Made by a program: the position numbers and the translations under genes. Positions 15,534 to 25,280 of a stretch of DNA of 64,000 nucleotides are shown here, one piece after another. This DNA comes from Alkalicoccus luteus (lineage in GTDB: Bacteria; Bacillota; Bacilli; Bacillales; Salisediminibacteriaceae): the NCBI GenBank assembly GCA_052061695.1, contig JBPZEY010000009.1. One strand, given 5' to 3'. The notes under the pieces were generated by a model. It was not told where the DNA came from. It worked only from the letters and a program-made list of their open reading frames with translations, and did not search any database. The number at the start of each line of letters is the position of its first letter. Position 1 is the stretch's first letter.

Positions 15534-16564
15534 AGTGGAAGCTCCCCTTTCCAGTTCAACTGCCCTGAATCCGTCACGCGTCCCAGCAGAAAAGGCACCT
15601 CTCCAGTATCTCTTAACAGGTCGAATACAGTGTCTGTATGCTCCTCTGCAACAGCGAGCACCATGCCGGTTCCAGTGTTGAACGTGGTAAGCATGTCAGA
15701 TTCAGTCAGGTTTCCGTTCTCACGAAGCCACGAAAACACAGGCAGCTGCGGCTGTGCATCCAGCTGTATATCGGCTCCTGCACCTTCAGCGAGCATACGT
15801 GGAATATTTTCGGTCAGGCCTCCGCCGGTAATGTGGGCAGCAGCACGGACGAACCCTTTATTATAGAGCGGCTTTAACGACTCAATATAGATTCTCGTCG
15901 GCTCCAGGAACACATCGGCGTAGCTGCTCCCGGCAGCGAATGATGCTTCGTCTTCCCAGTTTACTCCGGTATCTGTGATGATTTTGCGGACGAGCGAAAA
16001 GCCATTGCTGTGTACACCGGAAGAAGGGAGGCCGATCAGAACGTCGCCGGCCTCTGCCTTTTGCCAGAGTGCGGATTTTTCAGCAGCTCCTACGGTAAAA
16101 CCTGCGATGTCATACTCAGACGGGCTGTACAGATCCGGCATTTCTGCTGTTTCCCCGCCGATCAGGGCACACCCAGCCTGACGGCAGCCTTCGGCTACTC
16201 CAGCAACTATCTGCTCCACAAGATCCGGATCATTTTTCCCGAGAGCGAGGTAGTCGAGAAAAAAGAGCGGTTCTGCTCCCTGAGCGGCAATATCATTTAC
16301 ACACATCGCCACTGCATCGATGCCGATCGTATCGTGGCGGTTCACGGTCTGCGCAATCAGCAGCTTCGTCCCGACGCCGTCTGTACCTGAAACCAGCACG
16401 GGTTCTTTCAGACCGAGCCGGCTCATATCAAACATCGCTCCAAAACCGCCGAGTCCATCCATTACTTCCGGACGCATCGTGGAACGGGCATGAGGACCAA
16501 TCCGCTTCACGCCTTCATAACCCGCCTCGATATCGACTCCCGCTTTCTTGTAAGCTTCCCCCAT
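15530..16564 (-). CDS. purM: Phosphoribosylformylglycinamidine cyclo-ligase (AIR synthetase)
   Basis: 344 aa. It closes the imidazole ring with ATP to give AIR. Motifs: SGTDGVGTKLLIA, MCVNDIAAQGAEPLFFLDY, CALIGGETAEMPDLY and HITGGGLTENIPRML, all characteristic of the PurM fold. The ATG follows the purF stop after one base, and its end overlaps purN in ATGA. Confidence 0.98.
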   Translation of the reverse strand: MGEAYKKAGVDIEAGYEGVKRIGPHARSTMRPEVMDGLGGFGAMFDMSRLGLKEPVLVSGTDGVGTKLLIAQTVNRHDTIGIDAVAMCVNDIAAQGAEPLFFLDYLALGKNDPDLVEQIVAGVAEGCRQAGCALIGGETAEMPDLYSPSEYDIAGFTVGAAEKSALWQKAEAGDVLIGLPSSGVHSNGFSLVRKIITDTGVNWEDEASFAAGSSYADVFLEPTRIYIESLKPLYNKGFVRAAAHITGGGLTENIPRMLAEGAGADIQLDAQPQLPVFSWLRENGNLTESDMLTTFNTGTGMVLAVAEEHTDTVFDLLRDTGEVPFLLGRVTDSGQLNWKGELPL

Positions 16565-16565
16565 G

Positions 16566-17990
16566 CTATTTGCCTCCTAATACTTTATCGTACGGATGGT
16601 CTGCTTCCGGAAAGATTTCGGTCGGATATTCTCCTGTAAAACAGGCCAAACACTGTCCGCAGTTCGGCATATTATCCGGCCTGCCAATTCCGTCCTTCAA
16701 GCCGTCCACGCTTAAATAAGCGAGTGAATCAGCGCCCATTTCTTCGCGTATATCTTCCACGGATTTCGTAGAGGCAATCAGTTCCCCTTTTGTGGATGTA
16801 TCAATACCGTAATAGCATGGATTGATAATTGGAGGCGAGCTGATGCGGACATGCACTTCCGCTGCCCCTGCTTCCTTCAGAAGACGGACGATTCTGCGGG
16901 CAGTTGTTCCCCGGACAATCGAGTCATCCACCATGACGACCCGCTTTCCTTCAACGACACCGCGAACGGCTGACAGTTTCATTTTCACACCTTGCTCCCG
17001 CAAAGCCTGGGAAGGCTGGATAAACGTTCTGCCGACGTACCGGTTTTTGATTAACCCGAGCTCATATGGAATCCCACTCGTTTCGGCATAGCCGATGGCA
17101 GCTGAAATGCTGGAATCAGGAACTCCGGTGACAACATCCGCTTCAACCGGGGCCTCATCTGCCAGTTTTCTGCCGAGGTTTTTTCGCGCCATGTGGATAT
17201 TAATCCCGTCTACGCTGGAGTCCGGCCTTGCAAAATAGACGTACTCCATGGAACAGATCGACCGGTTCGTCGCAAGAGAAAAGCGGTCTACGTGCATGCC
17301 TTCATCGTTGATAGTAATCAGCTCTCCCGGCTGAACATCGCGAATATATTCTGCTCCGATGATATCAAACGCACATGTCTCAGACGATACAACATACGCG
17401 TCGCCGAGCTTTCCGATTGCAAGCGGACGAAGACCGTTCGGGTCAAGTGCTACGATCATCGCATCTTCGACAAGACATGCGAGCGCATAGGCGCCTTTTA
17501 CCATGGTCAGCGCGTTTTTAATCGAATCCTGCAAATTCGGATAGCCGCTCCGCTTGATCAAGTGAGCAATGACTTCGGTATCAGAGGTCGTCTGAAAAAT
17601 ACTGCCCTGATGTTCAAGCTGGTGCTTCAATGCTGTTGCATTGACGATATTGCCGTTATGGGCAAGCGCCAGACTCGAGGTCTGCGAGTTAAACAGCAGA
17701 GGCTGACAGTTGATAAAATCGCTGCCCCCTGCCGTTGTATAGCGAACGTGCCCAATCGCTCCATGGCCTTTTAAATGCTGCAGGCTGTCTGTATTGAACA
17801 CATCGTTGACGAGTCCCATTCCTTTATGGATATTTAATTTATCTCCGTCTGTCACGACAATTCCGGCGCCTTCCTGGCCGCGGTGCTGCAGGCTGTGAAG
17901 TCCGTAATACGTGATGCTGGCAGCGTCTATGTGTCCCCAGACACCGAAAACGCCGCACTCTTCATTCAGCCCTTTGATTTCAGCGCGCAT
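16566..17990 (-). CDS. purF: Amidophosphoribosyltransferase
   Basis: About 474 aa. It commits PRPP to purine synthesis using glutamine. It belongs to the B. subtilis-type iron-sulfur class: a short propeptide (11 residues) precedes Cys12 in NEECGVFGVWG, which becomes the Ntn nucleophile after cleavage, and the C-terminal NCGQCLACFTGEYP supplies two of the cluster cysteines. The PRPP loop is VVMVDDSIVRGTT. I choose the ATG at 17990 behind GGAGAGG; the upstream in-frame GTG at 18008 lies in that ribosome site. It overlaps the purL end by 25 bases. Confidence 0.97.
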   Translation of the reverse strand: MRAEIKGLNEECGVFGVWGHIDAASITYYGLHSLQHRGQEGAGIVVTDGDKLNIHKGMGLVNDVFNTDSLQHLKGHGAIGHVRYTTAGGSDFINCQPLLFNSQTSSLALAHNGNIVNATALKHQLEHQGSIFQTTSDTEVIAHLIKRSGYPNLQDSIKNALTMVKGAYALACLVEDAMIVALDPNGLRPLAIGKLGDAYVVSSETCAFDIIGAEYIRDVQPGELITINDEGMHVDRFSLATNRSICSMEYVYFARPDSSVDGINIHMARKNLGRKLADEAPVEADVVTGVPDSSISAAIGYAETSGIPYELGLIKNRYVGRTFIQPSQALREQGVKMKLSAVRGVVEGKRVVMVDDSIVRGTTARRIVRLLKEAGAAEVHVRISSPPIINPCYYGIDTSTKGELIASTKSVEDIREEMGADSLAYLSVDGLKDGIGRPDNMPNCGQCLACFTGEYPTEIFPEADHPYDKVLGGK

Positions 17991-20191
17991 GCGATCGCTC
18001 CTCTCCACTTCTCCTCCAGATTACGGATCTCAGCGGAAATGATCGTTTCTCCACTGCGGTTTCTGAGCGTCAGCTGCTGGTCGTCTGTAATCGTGCCAAT
18101 TTCCTCCGCATCCGGCAAATAAGCAGCGAACTGCTCCTTCTGCTCAGCCGACACGGTAAATAAATAGCCCGTTCCTTCCTCAAACAGCGCCGCCGTAACG
18201 GGGGCATCTGGAAGCGTCAACTCTGCGCCGAACGCTGTGCCGAACAGCTTCTCTGCAGCTGCACATGCCATGCCGCCTTCACTGATATCATGAGCGGATT
18301 GCACGGTACCAGCCTGAATCGCTTTCAGCACCTGCTGCTGCTGTTCTTTTTCGGCTTGAAGATCTATTGGCACCACGCGGCCGCTGTAGCTGCCCTGCAC
18401 AAGCTTCTGCAGTTCAGAGCCTGAAAGCTCGCCGTGCACCTGTCCGAGAAAATAAACAGTGTCACCGGATGCTTTTGCCTGCTGCGTCGTGATGTGATCC
18501 AAATCATGAATCAGACCTACCATGCCGATGACCGGTGTCGGATACACGGCACCGTTTACCGTCTCATTGTACAGCGATACGTTTCCGCCTACGACCGGTG
18601 TTTGCAGCTCACGGCACGCCTCACTCAATCCGTCCGTTGAACGCTCCAGCTGCCAGAAAATCTCCGGCTTATCCGGGCTTCCGTAGTTGAGACAGTCCGT
18701 TACACCGAGCGGCTCGCCCCCCGAAACAACAATGTTCCGTGCTGCTTCCGTCACTGCCCGCTTTCCGCCTTCGTAAGGATCCAGGAACAAATAGCGGGAA
18801 TTGCAGTCTGTCGTCATTGCGAGCGCTTTTTTTGTGCCGCGAATACGGACGACCGCTGCATCTGAGCCAGGGCTTACAACCGTGCTTGTCCGCACCATGT
18901 AATCATACTGCCCGTAAACCCACTCTTTACTTGCAATCGTCGGCTGCTCTAAAAGACGCTCGAGCGTTTTGGATGCATCGACTTCCGGCAAAAATGGCTC
19001 CTGAGCCTGAAAAACACGGAACGATTCCGGCTCTGTAGACGGCTTGTGGTATACTGGCGCTTCTTCTGCGAGCGCATCAACCGGCACATTCGCTGCCGTT
19101 TCTCCTGCGTGAATTAACTCCAGACGCTTCGTATCGGTTACTTCTCCCACTTCAACTGCATGCAGGCCCCACTTTTCAAACATCTCAATGAATTCCTGCT
19201 CGCTGCCCTTTTCTACTACGAGCAGCATCCGTTCCTGCGATTCGGAAAGCATCATTTCATAAGGCGTCATGTTCGTTTCACGCTGAGGCACCAGATCCAA
19301 ATTCATACGGATGCCGGATCCGGCTTTGCTCGCCATCTCAGCTGAGGAAGAAGTCAATCCTGCAGCGCCCATATCCTGAATGCCGACAAGCTTCGGATGC
19401 TTTGTTGCTTCGAGACATGCTTCGACGAGAAGCTTTTCCATAAACGGGTCGCCAACCTGCACGGCAGGACGTTTCGCCTCGGAATCCTCGCTCAATTCTT
19501 CCGACGCAAATGTCGCTCCGTGAATGCCGTCACGCCCGGTCGAAGCGCCAACATACAGCACCGGATTGCCGATCCCTTTCGCCTGGCCTTTTTGAATATC
19601 CTGATGATCGATCAACCCTACACACATGGCGTTCACGAGAGGGTTGCCTTCGTAACCGTCATCAAACTGAATTTCACCGCCGACAGTCGGAATACCGATA
19701 CAGTTTCCGTAGCCGGCAATACCCGCTACGACACCTTCAAACAAGTAGCGGACGCGCGGATTTTTCAATTCGCCAAACCGAAGTGAATTCAGCAGGGCAA
19801 CCGGCCGGGCTCCCATAGAGAACACGTCGCGGATAATGCCCCCGACTCCGGTTGCAGCACCTTCATACGGTTCAACAGCGGAAGGGTGATTGTGACTTTC
19901 GATTTTGAACACGACAGCCTGTTCATCGTCGATATCGATGATTCCGGCGCCTTCGCCCGGCCCCTGCAGAACACGTGGTCCTTCCACAGGAAACTTTTTC
20001 AGCAGCACTTTGGAATTCTTATAGCTGCAGTGCTCCGACCACATAACAGAGAACAGACCGAGCTCCGTATAGTTCGGCTTTCGGCCGAGTTCTTTTACAG
20101 CGAGCTGATACTCATCAGCAGTCATCCCCATTTCTTCATAAAGACGCTGCTCTTCAATCATTTCCGCGGATGGTTCACGAAGTAACTGCAT
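17966..20191 (-). CDS. purL: Phosphoribosylformylglycinamidine synthase, large subunit
   Basis: 741 aa, the small PurL type that works in a complex with PurQ and PurS to convert FGAR to FGAM. Visible are GLFSVMWSEHCSYKNSK, VVFKIESHNHPSAVEPYEGAATGVGG, DMGAAGLTSSSAEMA and the C-terminal SAHDISEGGMACA. The start overlaps the purQ end by 17 bases. The separate glutaminase and PurS subunits are a Gram-positive/archaeal trait. Confidence 0.98.
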   Translation of the reverse strand: MQLLREPSAEMIEEQRLYEEMGMTADEYQLAVKELGRKPNYTELGLFSVMWSEHCSYKNSKVLLKKFPVEGPRVLQGPGEGAGIIDIDDEQAVVFKIESHNHPSAVEPYEGAATGVGGIIRDVFSMGARPVALLNSLRFGELKNPRVRYLFEGVVAGIAGYGNCIGIPTVGGEIQFDDGYEGNPLVNAMCVGLIDHQDIQKGQAKGIGNPVLYVGASTGRDGIHGATFASEELSEDSEAKRPAVQVGDPFMEKLLVEACLEATKHPKLVGIQDMGAAGLTSSSAEMASKAGSGIRMNLDLVPQRETNMTPYEMMLSESQERMLLVVEKGSEQEFIEMFEKWGLHAVEVGEVTDTKRLELIHAGETAANVPVDALAEEAPVYHKPSTEPESFRVFQAQEPFLPEVDASKTLERLLEQPTIASKEWVYGQYDYMVRTSTVVSPGSDAAVVRIRGTKKALAMTTDCNSRYLFLDPYEGGKRAVTEAARNIVVSGGEPLGVTDCLNYGSPDKPEIFWQLERSTDGLSEACRELQTPVVGGNVSLYNETVNGAVYPTPVIGMVGLIHDLDHITTQQAKASGDTVYFLGQVHGELSGSELQKLVQGSYSGRVVPIDLQAEKEQQQQVLKAIQAGTVQSAHDISEGGMACAAAEKLFGTAFGAELTLPDAPVTAALFEEGTGYLFTVSAEQKEQFAAYLPDAEEIGTITDDQQLTLRNRSGETIISAEIRNLEEKWRGAIACALKSKG

Positions 20192-20858
20192 GCTTTTCCC
20201 TCCATTGCCTTACGATAGATTCGAACAGACGGCGGCCGTCCTCTGATCCGGTGAGGGCTTCTACAGCCCTCTCCGGATGCGGCATCATGCCAAGTACGTT
20301 GCCTGCTTCGTTTATAATGCCTGCTATATCAGCGACAGACCCGTTCAGCGCTTGCCCGTACGTAAATACGATTTGATCCTTCTGTTTCAGTTCCTCAAGC
20401 TGTTTTTCACTGCAGTAGTAGTTTCCTTCTCCGTGTGCAACCGGAATCTGCAGTGTTTCACCTGCTTCATATGCGCTCGTAAACATCGTGTCTGCTTTTG
20501 TCACCTGAAGCGGCACGGTTCGGCAGATAAAATGGAGGTCTTCGTTGCGGCGCATCGCCCCTGGAAGCAGACCGCTTTCAAGTAAGATCTGAAAGCCGTT
20601 GCAGACTCCCAGCACCGGCTTTCCAGCGGCAGCTGCCTGTTTGACTGATTCCATCACCGGAGAGAAGCGTGCAATTGCCCCGGCCCGGAGGTAGTCTCCA
20701 TAGGAAAACCCTCCCGGAAGGAGAATGCCGTCAAAACGGTCCAGGTCGGTTTCTGTATGCCAGACATATTCTGCCTGCTCTCCGACGGCATCGGTTACAG
20801 CGTGATACATGTCGAGATCGCAGTTCGATCCCGGAAATACGATTACGGCGAACTTCAT
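20175..20858 (-). CDS. purQ: Phosphoribosylformylglycinamidine synthase, glutaminase subunit
   Basis: 227 aa class-I glutamine amidotransferase that supplies ammonia to PurL. The nucleophile elbow is PVLGVCNGFQIL, the N-terminus is MKFAVIVFPGSNCD, and the catalytic His-Glu pair is in MMPHPERA. It overlaps purS by 4 bases. Confidence 0.98.
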   Translation of the reverse strand: MKFAVIVFPGSNCDLDMYHAVTDAVGEQAEYVWHTETDLDRFDGILLPGGFSYGDYLRAGAIARFSPVMESVKQAAAAGKPVLGVCNGFQILLESGLLPGAMRRNEDLHFICRTVPLQVTKADTMFTSAYEAGETLQIPVAHGEGNYYCSEKQLEELKQKDQIVFTYGQALNGSVADIAGIINEAGNVLGMMPHPERAVEALTGSEDGRRLFESIVRQWREKHAVTS

Positions 20859-21112
20859 GTGGAGATAACCTCCTCCACCTCAAAGCGGTAGTCTTCAATC
20901 ACCGGGTTCGCGAGCAGCTTTTCACACATTTCCGTCACTTTCGTTTCCACTTCCTCCGGTGCTGCCTCCAGCCGAAGCTGAAGCATGCGGGAGATGCTGA
21001 CAGATTCTACTTCCCCGTATCCGAGCTTATGGAGAGATTCCGTTACTGCCGTACCCTGCGGATCGAGTACGCCTTCCTTCCACGTTACGTAAACTGTCAC
21101 ATCATATGTCAT
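20855..21112 (-). CDS. purS: Phosphoribosylformylglycinamidine synthase subunit PurS
   Basis: 85 aa, the small structural subunit bridging PurL and PurQ. Typical features: DVTVYVTWKEGVLDPQGTAV at the start and CEKLLANPVIEDYRFEVE at the end. It overlaps purC (ATGA) and purQ, so the three-subunit synthase is translated as one block. Confidence 0.97.
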   Translation of the reverse strand: MTYDVTVYVTWKEGVLDPQGTAVTESLHKLGYGEVESVSISRMLQLRLEAAPEEVETKVTEMCEKLLANPVIEDYRFEVEEVIST

Positions 21113-21819
21113 GCTTCATGACCTCCTAATCGGGATAAAATCGTTTCATAGCCTGTCTGTAAATCACCTTGACCAAATCGGAACAAATCTTTATCAAAGG
21201 AAGCGCCGGTTTCCTTATCCCAAAGCCGGCACGTATCCGGTGAAATTTCGTCTGCCAGCAGAATCTCGCCGCTGCGGCGGCCAAATTCCAGCTTAAAGTC
21301 CACAAGCGTGATGCCAGCACGGTCAAACAGCTTTGAGAGCACGTCGTATACGCGGAGTGACAGCTGTTTCATCGTTTCAAGCTCTGCAGGCTCTGCCAGC
21401 TTCAGCAGGCGGATATGCTCATCATTGAGAAGCGGGTCTCCGAGTGCATCGTCCTTAAAGTAGCATTCCACAACAGGCGGATCCATGATCGTTCCACGCT
21501 CCAGTCCGGTCCGTTTTACGATGCTTCCTGCAGCGATACGGCGCACGACCACTTCAAGCGGCACGATTTCCACTGGATGTACCAGCTGTTCTGTTTCAGA
21601 CAGTCTGCGGATGAAGTGGCTCGCAATTCCTTCTTCCTGCAGCCGTTCAAATAGAAGCGAGCTGATCTCATTGTTAAGACGACCTTTACCGGTAAGCACT
21701 TCTTTTTTCTCTCCGTTAAATGCAGTTGCGTCATCCTTATAGGCAATACGCAGAACGTCCGGATCTTCTGTTTCAAAAATACGCTTCGCTTTTCCTTCGT
21801 ACAGACAAGCAGTTCCCAT
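21109..21819 (-). CDS. purC: Phosphoribosylaminoimidazole-succinocarboxamide synthase
   Basis: About 236 aa. It joins aspartate to CAIR with ATP to give SAICAR. Motifs: LYEGKAKRIFETEDPD, FKDDATAFNG-type segment, VPLEVVVRRIAAGS and LVDFKLEFGR, then DEISPDTCRLWD. The start is the ATG at 21819 behind AAGGAGG; a TTG at 21837 belongs to that ribosome site. It lies 30 bases after purB. Confidence 0.98.
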   Translation of the reverse strand: MGTACLYEGKAKRIFETEDPDVLRIAYKDDATAFNGEKKEVLTGKGRLNNEISSLLFERLQEEGIASHFIRRLSETEQLVHPVEIVPLEVVVRRIAAGSIVKRTGLERGTIMDPPVVECYFKDDALGDPLLNDEHIRLLKLAEPAELETMKQLSLRVYDVLSKLFDRAGITLVDFKLEFGRRSGEILLADEISPDTCRLWDKETGASFDKDLFRFGQGDLQTGYETILSRLGGHEA

Positions 21820-21849
21820 TACGACATCCTCCTTCAAGGCGCTTGTGAA

Positions 21850-23148
21850 TTATCCTTCAAGACCAAGTCTGGCAAAAATCATATCAACTTGCTTTAAATG
21901 GTGGCGGTAGTCAAAGCAGTCATCCAGCTCTGCTGCACTCAGCTTTTCCGTGATCGATCCGTCAGCTTCGATCAGCTCCCGGAACTGGCGTCCTTCTTCC
22001 CATGCCTGCATTGCTTTGGGCTGTACAAGATCATACGCTTCCTCCCGGCTCATACCTTTATCAATCAGCGTCAGCAAAACCCGCTGGGAGAAGATAAGCC
22101 CGTATGTACGTGACATATTTCGTTTCATATTATCCGGGAACACAGTCAGGTTTTTTACGATACCGGCAAACCGGTTCAGCATGTAATTCAAAGCCGTTGT
22201 GGCATCCGGGAGCATAATTCGTTCCGCTGAAGAATGAGAAATATCGCGCTCATGCCAGAGAGCTACGTTTTCATAGGCTGTAACAACGTGGCCTCGTAAA
22301 ATCCGGGCGAGTCCTGTCATATTCTCTGATCCGATCGGATTTCGCTTGTGCGGCATAGCCGAGGATCCTTTTTGTCCTTTTGCAAAAAACTCTTCCACCT
22401 CACGCGTTTCGCTCTTTTGCAGCCCGCGGATTTCAACGGCCATCTTTTCGATCGATGCGCCGATCAGTGCAAGCGTGGAAATATAGTGTGCGTGGCGGTC
22501 CCGCTGAAGCGTCTGCGTAGAAATAGGAGACGGCTCTAATCCGAGACCGCGGCAGACGAACTGCTCAACGAATGGATCGATGTTGGCGTACGTACCGACT
22601 GCACCAGAAAGCTTGCCGACGCGAATCGTTTCTTTTGCCTGACGGAAGCGCTCCAAATTTCGCTTCATTTCCTCATACCATAAAGCGAGCTTCAGACCAA
22701 ACGTTGTCGGTTCTGCGTGAACGCCATGCGTTCGTCCCATCATCACCGTATGTTTATGCTCCTGCGCTTTGTTTTTTAGAATGTCAATGAAGCGGATAAT
22801 GTCCTGTTCAATGATTTCGTTCGCCTGGAGCAGCATGTAAGAAAGCGCAGTATCGACCACGTCCGTTGACGTCAGGCCATAGTGCACCCATTTTTTCTCT
22901 TCTCCAAGTGTTTCCGAAACGGCGCGAGTGAACGCGACGACGTCATGCCTTGTTTCTTCTTCGATTTCTAAAATGCGATCTACGTTAAAGGAAGCACTGC
23001 GGCGGATTTCCGCTGCATCCTCTTTTGGAATATCACCGAGTTCGGCCCAGGCTTCACAAGCCAGAATTTCAACTTCCAGCCATGCCTGATAACGGTTTTC
23101 TTCATTCCAAATTCGCTTCATTTCCGGTCGTGTATAGCGTTCAATCAT
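21850..23148 (-). CDS. purB: Adenylosuccinate lyase
   Basis: 432 aa of the fumarase/aspartase superfamily. It cleaves SAICAR and also adenylosuccinate, serving both IMP and AMP synthesis. The signature GSSAMPHKRNPIGSE (catalytic Ser loop), MMGRTHGVHAEPTTFG (catalytic His) and TSTDVVDTALS are clear. The ATG at 23148 forms ATGA with the purK stop and has GGAGG upstream; the longer frame to 23181 runs inside purK. Confidence 0.98.
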   Translation of the reverse strand: MIERYTRPEMKRIWNEENRYQAWLEVEILACEAWAELGDIPKEDAAEIRRSASFNVDRILEIEEETRHDVVAFTRAVSETLGEEKKWVHYGLTSTDVVDTALSYMLLQANEIIEQDIIRFIDILKNKAQEHKHTVMMGRTHGVHAEPTTFGLKLALWYEEMKRNLERFRQAKETIRVGKLSGAVGTYANIDPFVEQFVCRGLGLEPSPISTQTLQRDRHAHYISTLALIGASIEKMAVEIRGLQKSETREVEEFFAKGQKGSSAMPHKRNPIGSENMTGLARILRGHVVTAYENVALWHERDISHSSAERIMLPDATTALNYMLNRFAGIVKNLTVFPDNMKRNMSRTYGLIFSQRVLLTLIDKGMSREEAYDLVQPKAMQAWEEGRQFRELIEADGSITEKLSAAELDDCFDYRHHLKQVDMIFARLGLEG

Positions 23149-24299
23149 CGTTTTGTGCCTCCTGTAGCTGCTTCTTTCCATACTGGACTTTCATCGAGCT
23201 CGTATAAGAGAGCTTCCGGATCGTCGGTCAGGAAGGTAATATGTCCCATTTTCCGATTATGCTTTGCCTCTTTCTTTCCATAGACGTGCAGGTGTCCTGC
23301 CGGCAGCTGATCCAGTTCATCCAGGCAGGCCTGCAGGTGCTGCCCCAGTAAATTTACCATGACAGCCGGCTTCAATAAGTCTGTGCTGCCAAGCGGCAGG
23401 CCGCAGACAGCCCGAATATGCTGTTCGAACTGCGACGTCTCACAGGCATTGATGGAAAAATGACCGGAATTATGCGGTCTGGGAGCTATTTCATTGACGT
23501 AAAGCTGCTCTCCTTCGGCAAACATCTCTACCGCCAGCGTACCGGTCAACTCCAGTGATTCTGCCAGACGGCGGGCGAGCATCTCGGCTTTTTCAGCTAG
23601 ATTTTCACTGATTCTTGCGGGCACGATTGTACGGTGTAGAATACCGTTTCGGTGCTCGTTTTCCGCTATCGGAAAAACGGACATCTCTCCGGACGTGCTC
23701 CTCGTCATGATTACGGAAAGCTCCAAATCAAATGCAATTTTCTTTTCCAGCACGAGCGGCGCTGCTTCCTTCAGCTCTTCCCACGCAGCGTGAAGATCTG
23801 CTTCTGAGTGAAGCACGACCTGTCCTTTCCCATCGTAGCCGCCCCGCGTCGTTTTCAGCACGGCTGGAAGACTGATCGCATCAATTGCTTCTTTTAAACC
23901 TGCAAACGTGTATACGGCCTGCCAAGGAGCAGCTGGAATACCGAAGCTCTGCACCGTTTCTTTTTCCTTTAAACGGTCCTGGCTTATTTTCAGCAAGGCG
24001 CTCCCCTGCGGCAGGTACATGTTCTCCTCCAGGTAAGCGGCTGTTTCAGCAGTAATGTTCTCGAATTCGTACGTGAGAACATCGCAGACTTTTGCAAGTT
24101 CAGCTGCTCCCTGCTGATCGTCATATCCGGAAACGATTTCTTTATCGGCAATCATCCCGCAGGGAGAATCTGCAGCTGGCTCCATGACAGCAACCCGATA
24201 TCCCATTTCGCGGGCCGACAGTGCCATCATCCGTCCAAGCTGCCCTCCGCCGAGAATGCCAATTTGAGCTGGAGGCAGCAGCCGTGTCCCTTTATTCAT
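23145..24299 (-). CDS. purK: 5-(carboxyamino)imidazole ribonucleotide synthase
   Basis: 384 aa ATP-grasp enzyme that carboxylates AIR with ATP and bicarbonate. It begins with the dinucleotide-like loop IGILGGGQLGRMMALSA and shows LKTTRGGYDGKGQ, FDLELSVIMTR and NEIAPRPHNSGHFSINAC. It is coupled to purE (4-base overlap) and purB. Confidence 0.97.
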   Translation of the reverse strand: MNKGTRLLPPAQIGILGGGQLGRMMALSAREMGYRVAVMEPAADSPCGMIADKEIVSGYDDQQGAAELAKVCDVLTYEFENITAETAAYLEENMYLPQGSALLKISQDRLKEKETVQSFGIPAAPWQAVYTFAGLKEAIDAISLPAVLKTTRGGYDGKGQVVLHSEADLHAAWEELKEAAPLVLEKKIAFDLELSVIMTRSTSGEMSVFPIAENEHRNGILHRTIVPARISENLAEKAEMLARRLAESLELTGTLAVEMFAEGEQLYVNEIAPRPHNSGHFSINACETSQFEQHIRAVCGLPLGSTDLLKPAVMVNLLGQHLQACLDELDQLPAGHLHVYGKKEAKHNRKMGHITFLTDDPEALLYELDESPVWKEAATGGTKR

Positions 24300-24781
24300 A
24301 CGAGATCCCCCGTTTCCAGAACTTCTTTTTCTTTTGCATCACGGCGGGCCTGAAGCGCTTCACGGACAGCTGGATCATGGACAGCAAGCTGCTGTGCTGC
24401 AAGCAGTCCTGCGTTGATCGCACCGGCTTTTCCGATCGCAACAGTTGCAACCGGCACGCCAGCAGGCATCTGTACGATAGACAAGAGCGAATCCATGCCG
24501 CTGAGTGCTTTAGACTGCACCGGCACGCCGATGACCGGAAGCAGCGTCTTAGCCGCTACCATCCCCGGAAGATGCGCTGCTCCTCCTGCTCCGGCAATCA
24601 GCACGTGCAGACCGCGGTCTGCTGCTGCTTCTGCGTAGCGGAACATTTCGTCCGGTGTACGGTGAGCCGATACGACCTTTGCTTCAACCGACACGTTCAG
24701 CTCCTTCAGCGTCGCCACTGTGTGTTCCATCGTTTCCCAGTCCGAAGTGGACCCCATAATAACGCCGACTTTTGCTTCCAT
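24296..24781 (-). CDS. purE: 5-(carboxyamino)imidazole ribonucleotide mutase
   Basis: 161 aa. It converts N5-CAIR to CAIR. The class-I signature is present: VGVIMGSTSDWETM at the start, SAHRTPDEM with the catalytic His, and AGAGGAAHLPGM. It is the first gene of the twelve-gene pur operon, with GGAGG before the ATG, directly downstream of a guanine riboswitch terminator. Confidence 0.98.
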   Translation of the reverse strand: MEAKVGVIMGSTSDWETMEHTVATLKELNVSVEAKVVSAHRTPDEMFRYAEAAADRGLHVLIAGAGGAAHLPGMVAAKTLLPVIGVPVQSKALSGMDSLLSIVQMPAGVPVATVAIGKAGAINAGLLAAQQLAVHDPAVREALQARRDAKEKEVLETGDLV

Positions 24782-24810
24782 AACTTCCTCCTTCAGCAGT
24801 AAACAGTCAT

Positions 24811-24858
24811 AAAAAAAGTCTTACCATCCACCTGCTAGACGGCGAGAGACGGTAAGAC
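24811..24858 (-). terminator. Riboswitch-controlled terminator before purE
   Basis: Minus strand: stem GTCTTACC / GGTAAGAC (extended by imperfect pairs) with a long loop, then seven Ts, about 30 bases upstream of purE. It is the probable off-state hairpin of the guanine riboswitch. Confidence 0.85.
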
Positions 24859-24936
24859 ACTGGACTGTCAGATAATTGGACATGCTTTCTGCCGCACGGC
24901 AGCACATCCCGGTCTGAACCAGCCGGGTATCTCGTC

Positions 24937-25006
24937 CCTCATAGTCCGCTGATTTACGGTCAGCAGGTAGAAACTCTCAGGCCCTATCCCTGATATTATA
25001 TGAGGT
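24937..25006 (-). promoter_or_regulatory. Guanine riboswitch of the pur operon
   Basis: Minus strand carries the purine-aptamer blocks in order: CATATAATATCAGG, GATAGGGCCTGAGAG, TTTCTACC, ACCGTAAAT and GACTATGAGG, with P1 closed by CCTCATA / TATGAGG. The specificity base in GAC-TATG is C, as in guanine/hypoxanthine-sensing members. Confidence 0.95.
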
Positions 25007-25025
25007 TTCGTATGAATCTACGCTA

Positions 25026-25055
25026 ATCATATCAATTTTCGACAAACAGAGTCAA
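25026..25055 (-). promoter_or_regulatory. SigA promoter of the pur operon
   Basis: Minus strand TTGACT, 18 bases, TATGAT; the -10 lies about 20 bases before the riboswitch aptamer and the -35 abuts the PurR operator. Confidence 0.75.
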
Positions 25056-25057
25056 CT

Positions 25058-25103
25058 ATTTTCGAACATTAAACAGATGTTAATTCTCCATCGTTCGTAT
25101 TTT
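25058..25103. promoter_or_regulatory. PurR operator (two inverted PurBoxes)
   Basis: ATTTTCGAACATTA (25058-25071) matches the PurBox consensus AWWWCCGAACWWTT at 12 of 14 positions. An inverted, weaker box with core GTTCG spans 25090-25103. Allowing four bases of each box beyond the cores, the two are 18 bases apart, close to the 16-17 known for the B. subtilis PurR control site. It lies directly upstream of the pur promoter. Confidence 0.7.
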
Positions 25104-25222
25104 CATTCTTGCCTGGAAAACGGCATTTTACCGCTTTTTATTTGGTACACTGTCCTGCCTTCTTAAGAAGGATCAGCAAGAAGGAGAAATACGCACAGAA
25201 GAAACGCATGATAAACGGGCTG

Positions 25223-25260
25223 AAAAAAAGCAGAAACCCCGGAGCAAGGGATTTCTGCTT
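25223..25260 (-). terminator. Terminator after yebG
   Basis: Minus strand stem AAGCAGAAA-TCCC / GGG-TTTCTGCTT followed by a T run. Between this and the PurR operator (25104-25222) I see no gene. Confidence 0.85.
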
Positions 25261-25280
25261 CTTTTCATTAGAAAAATCAG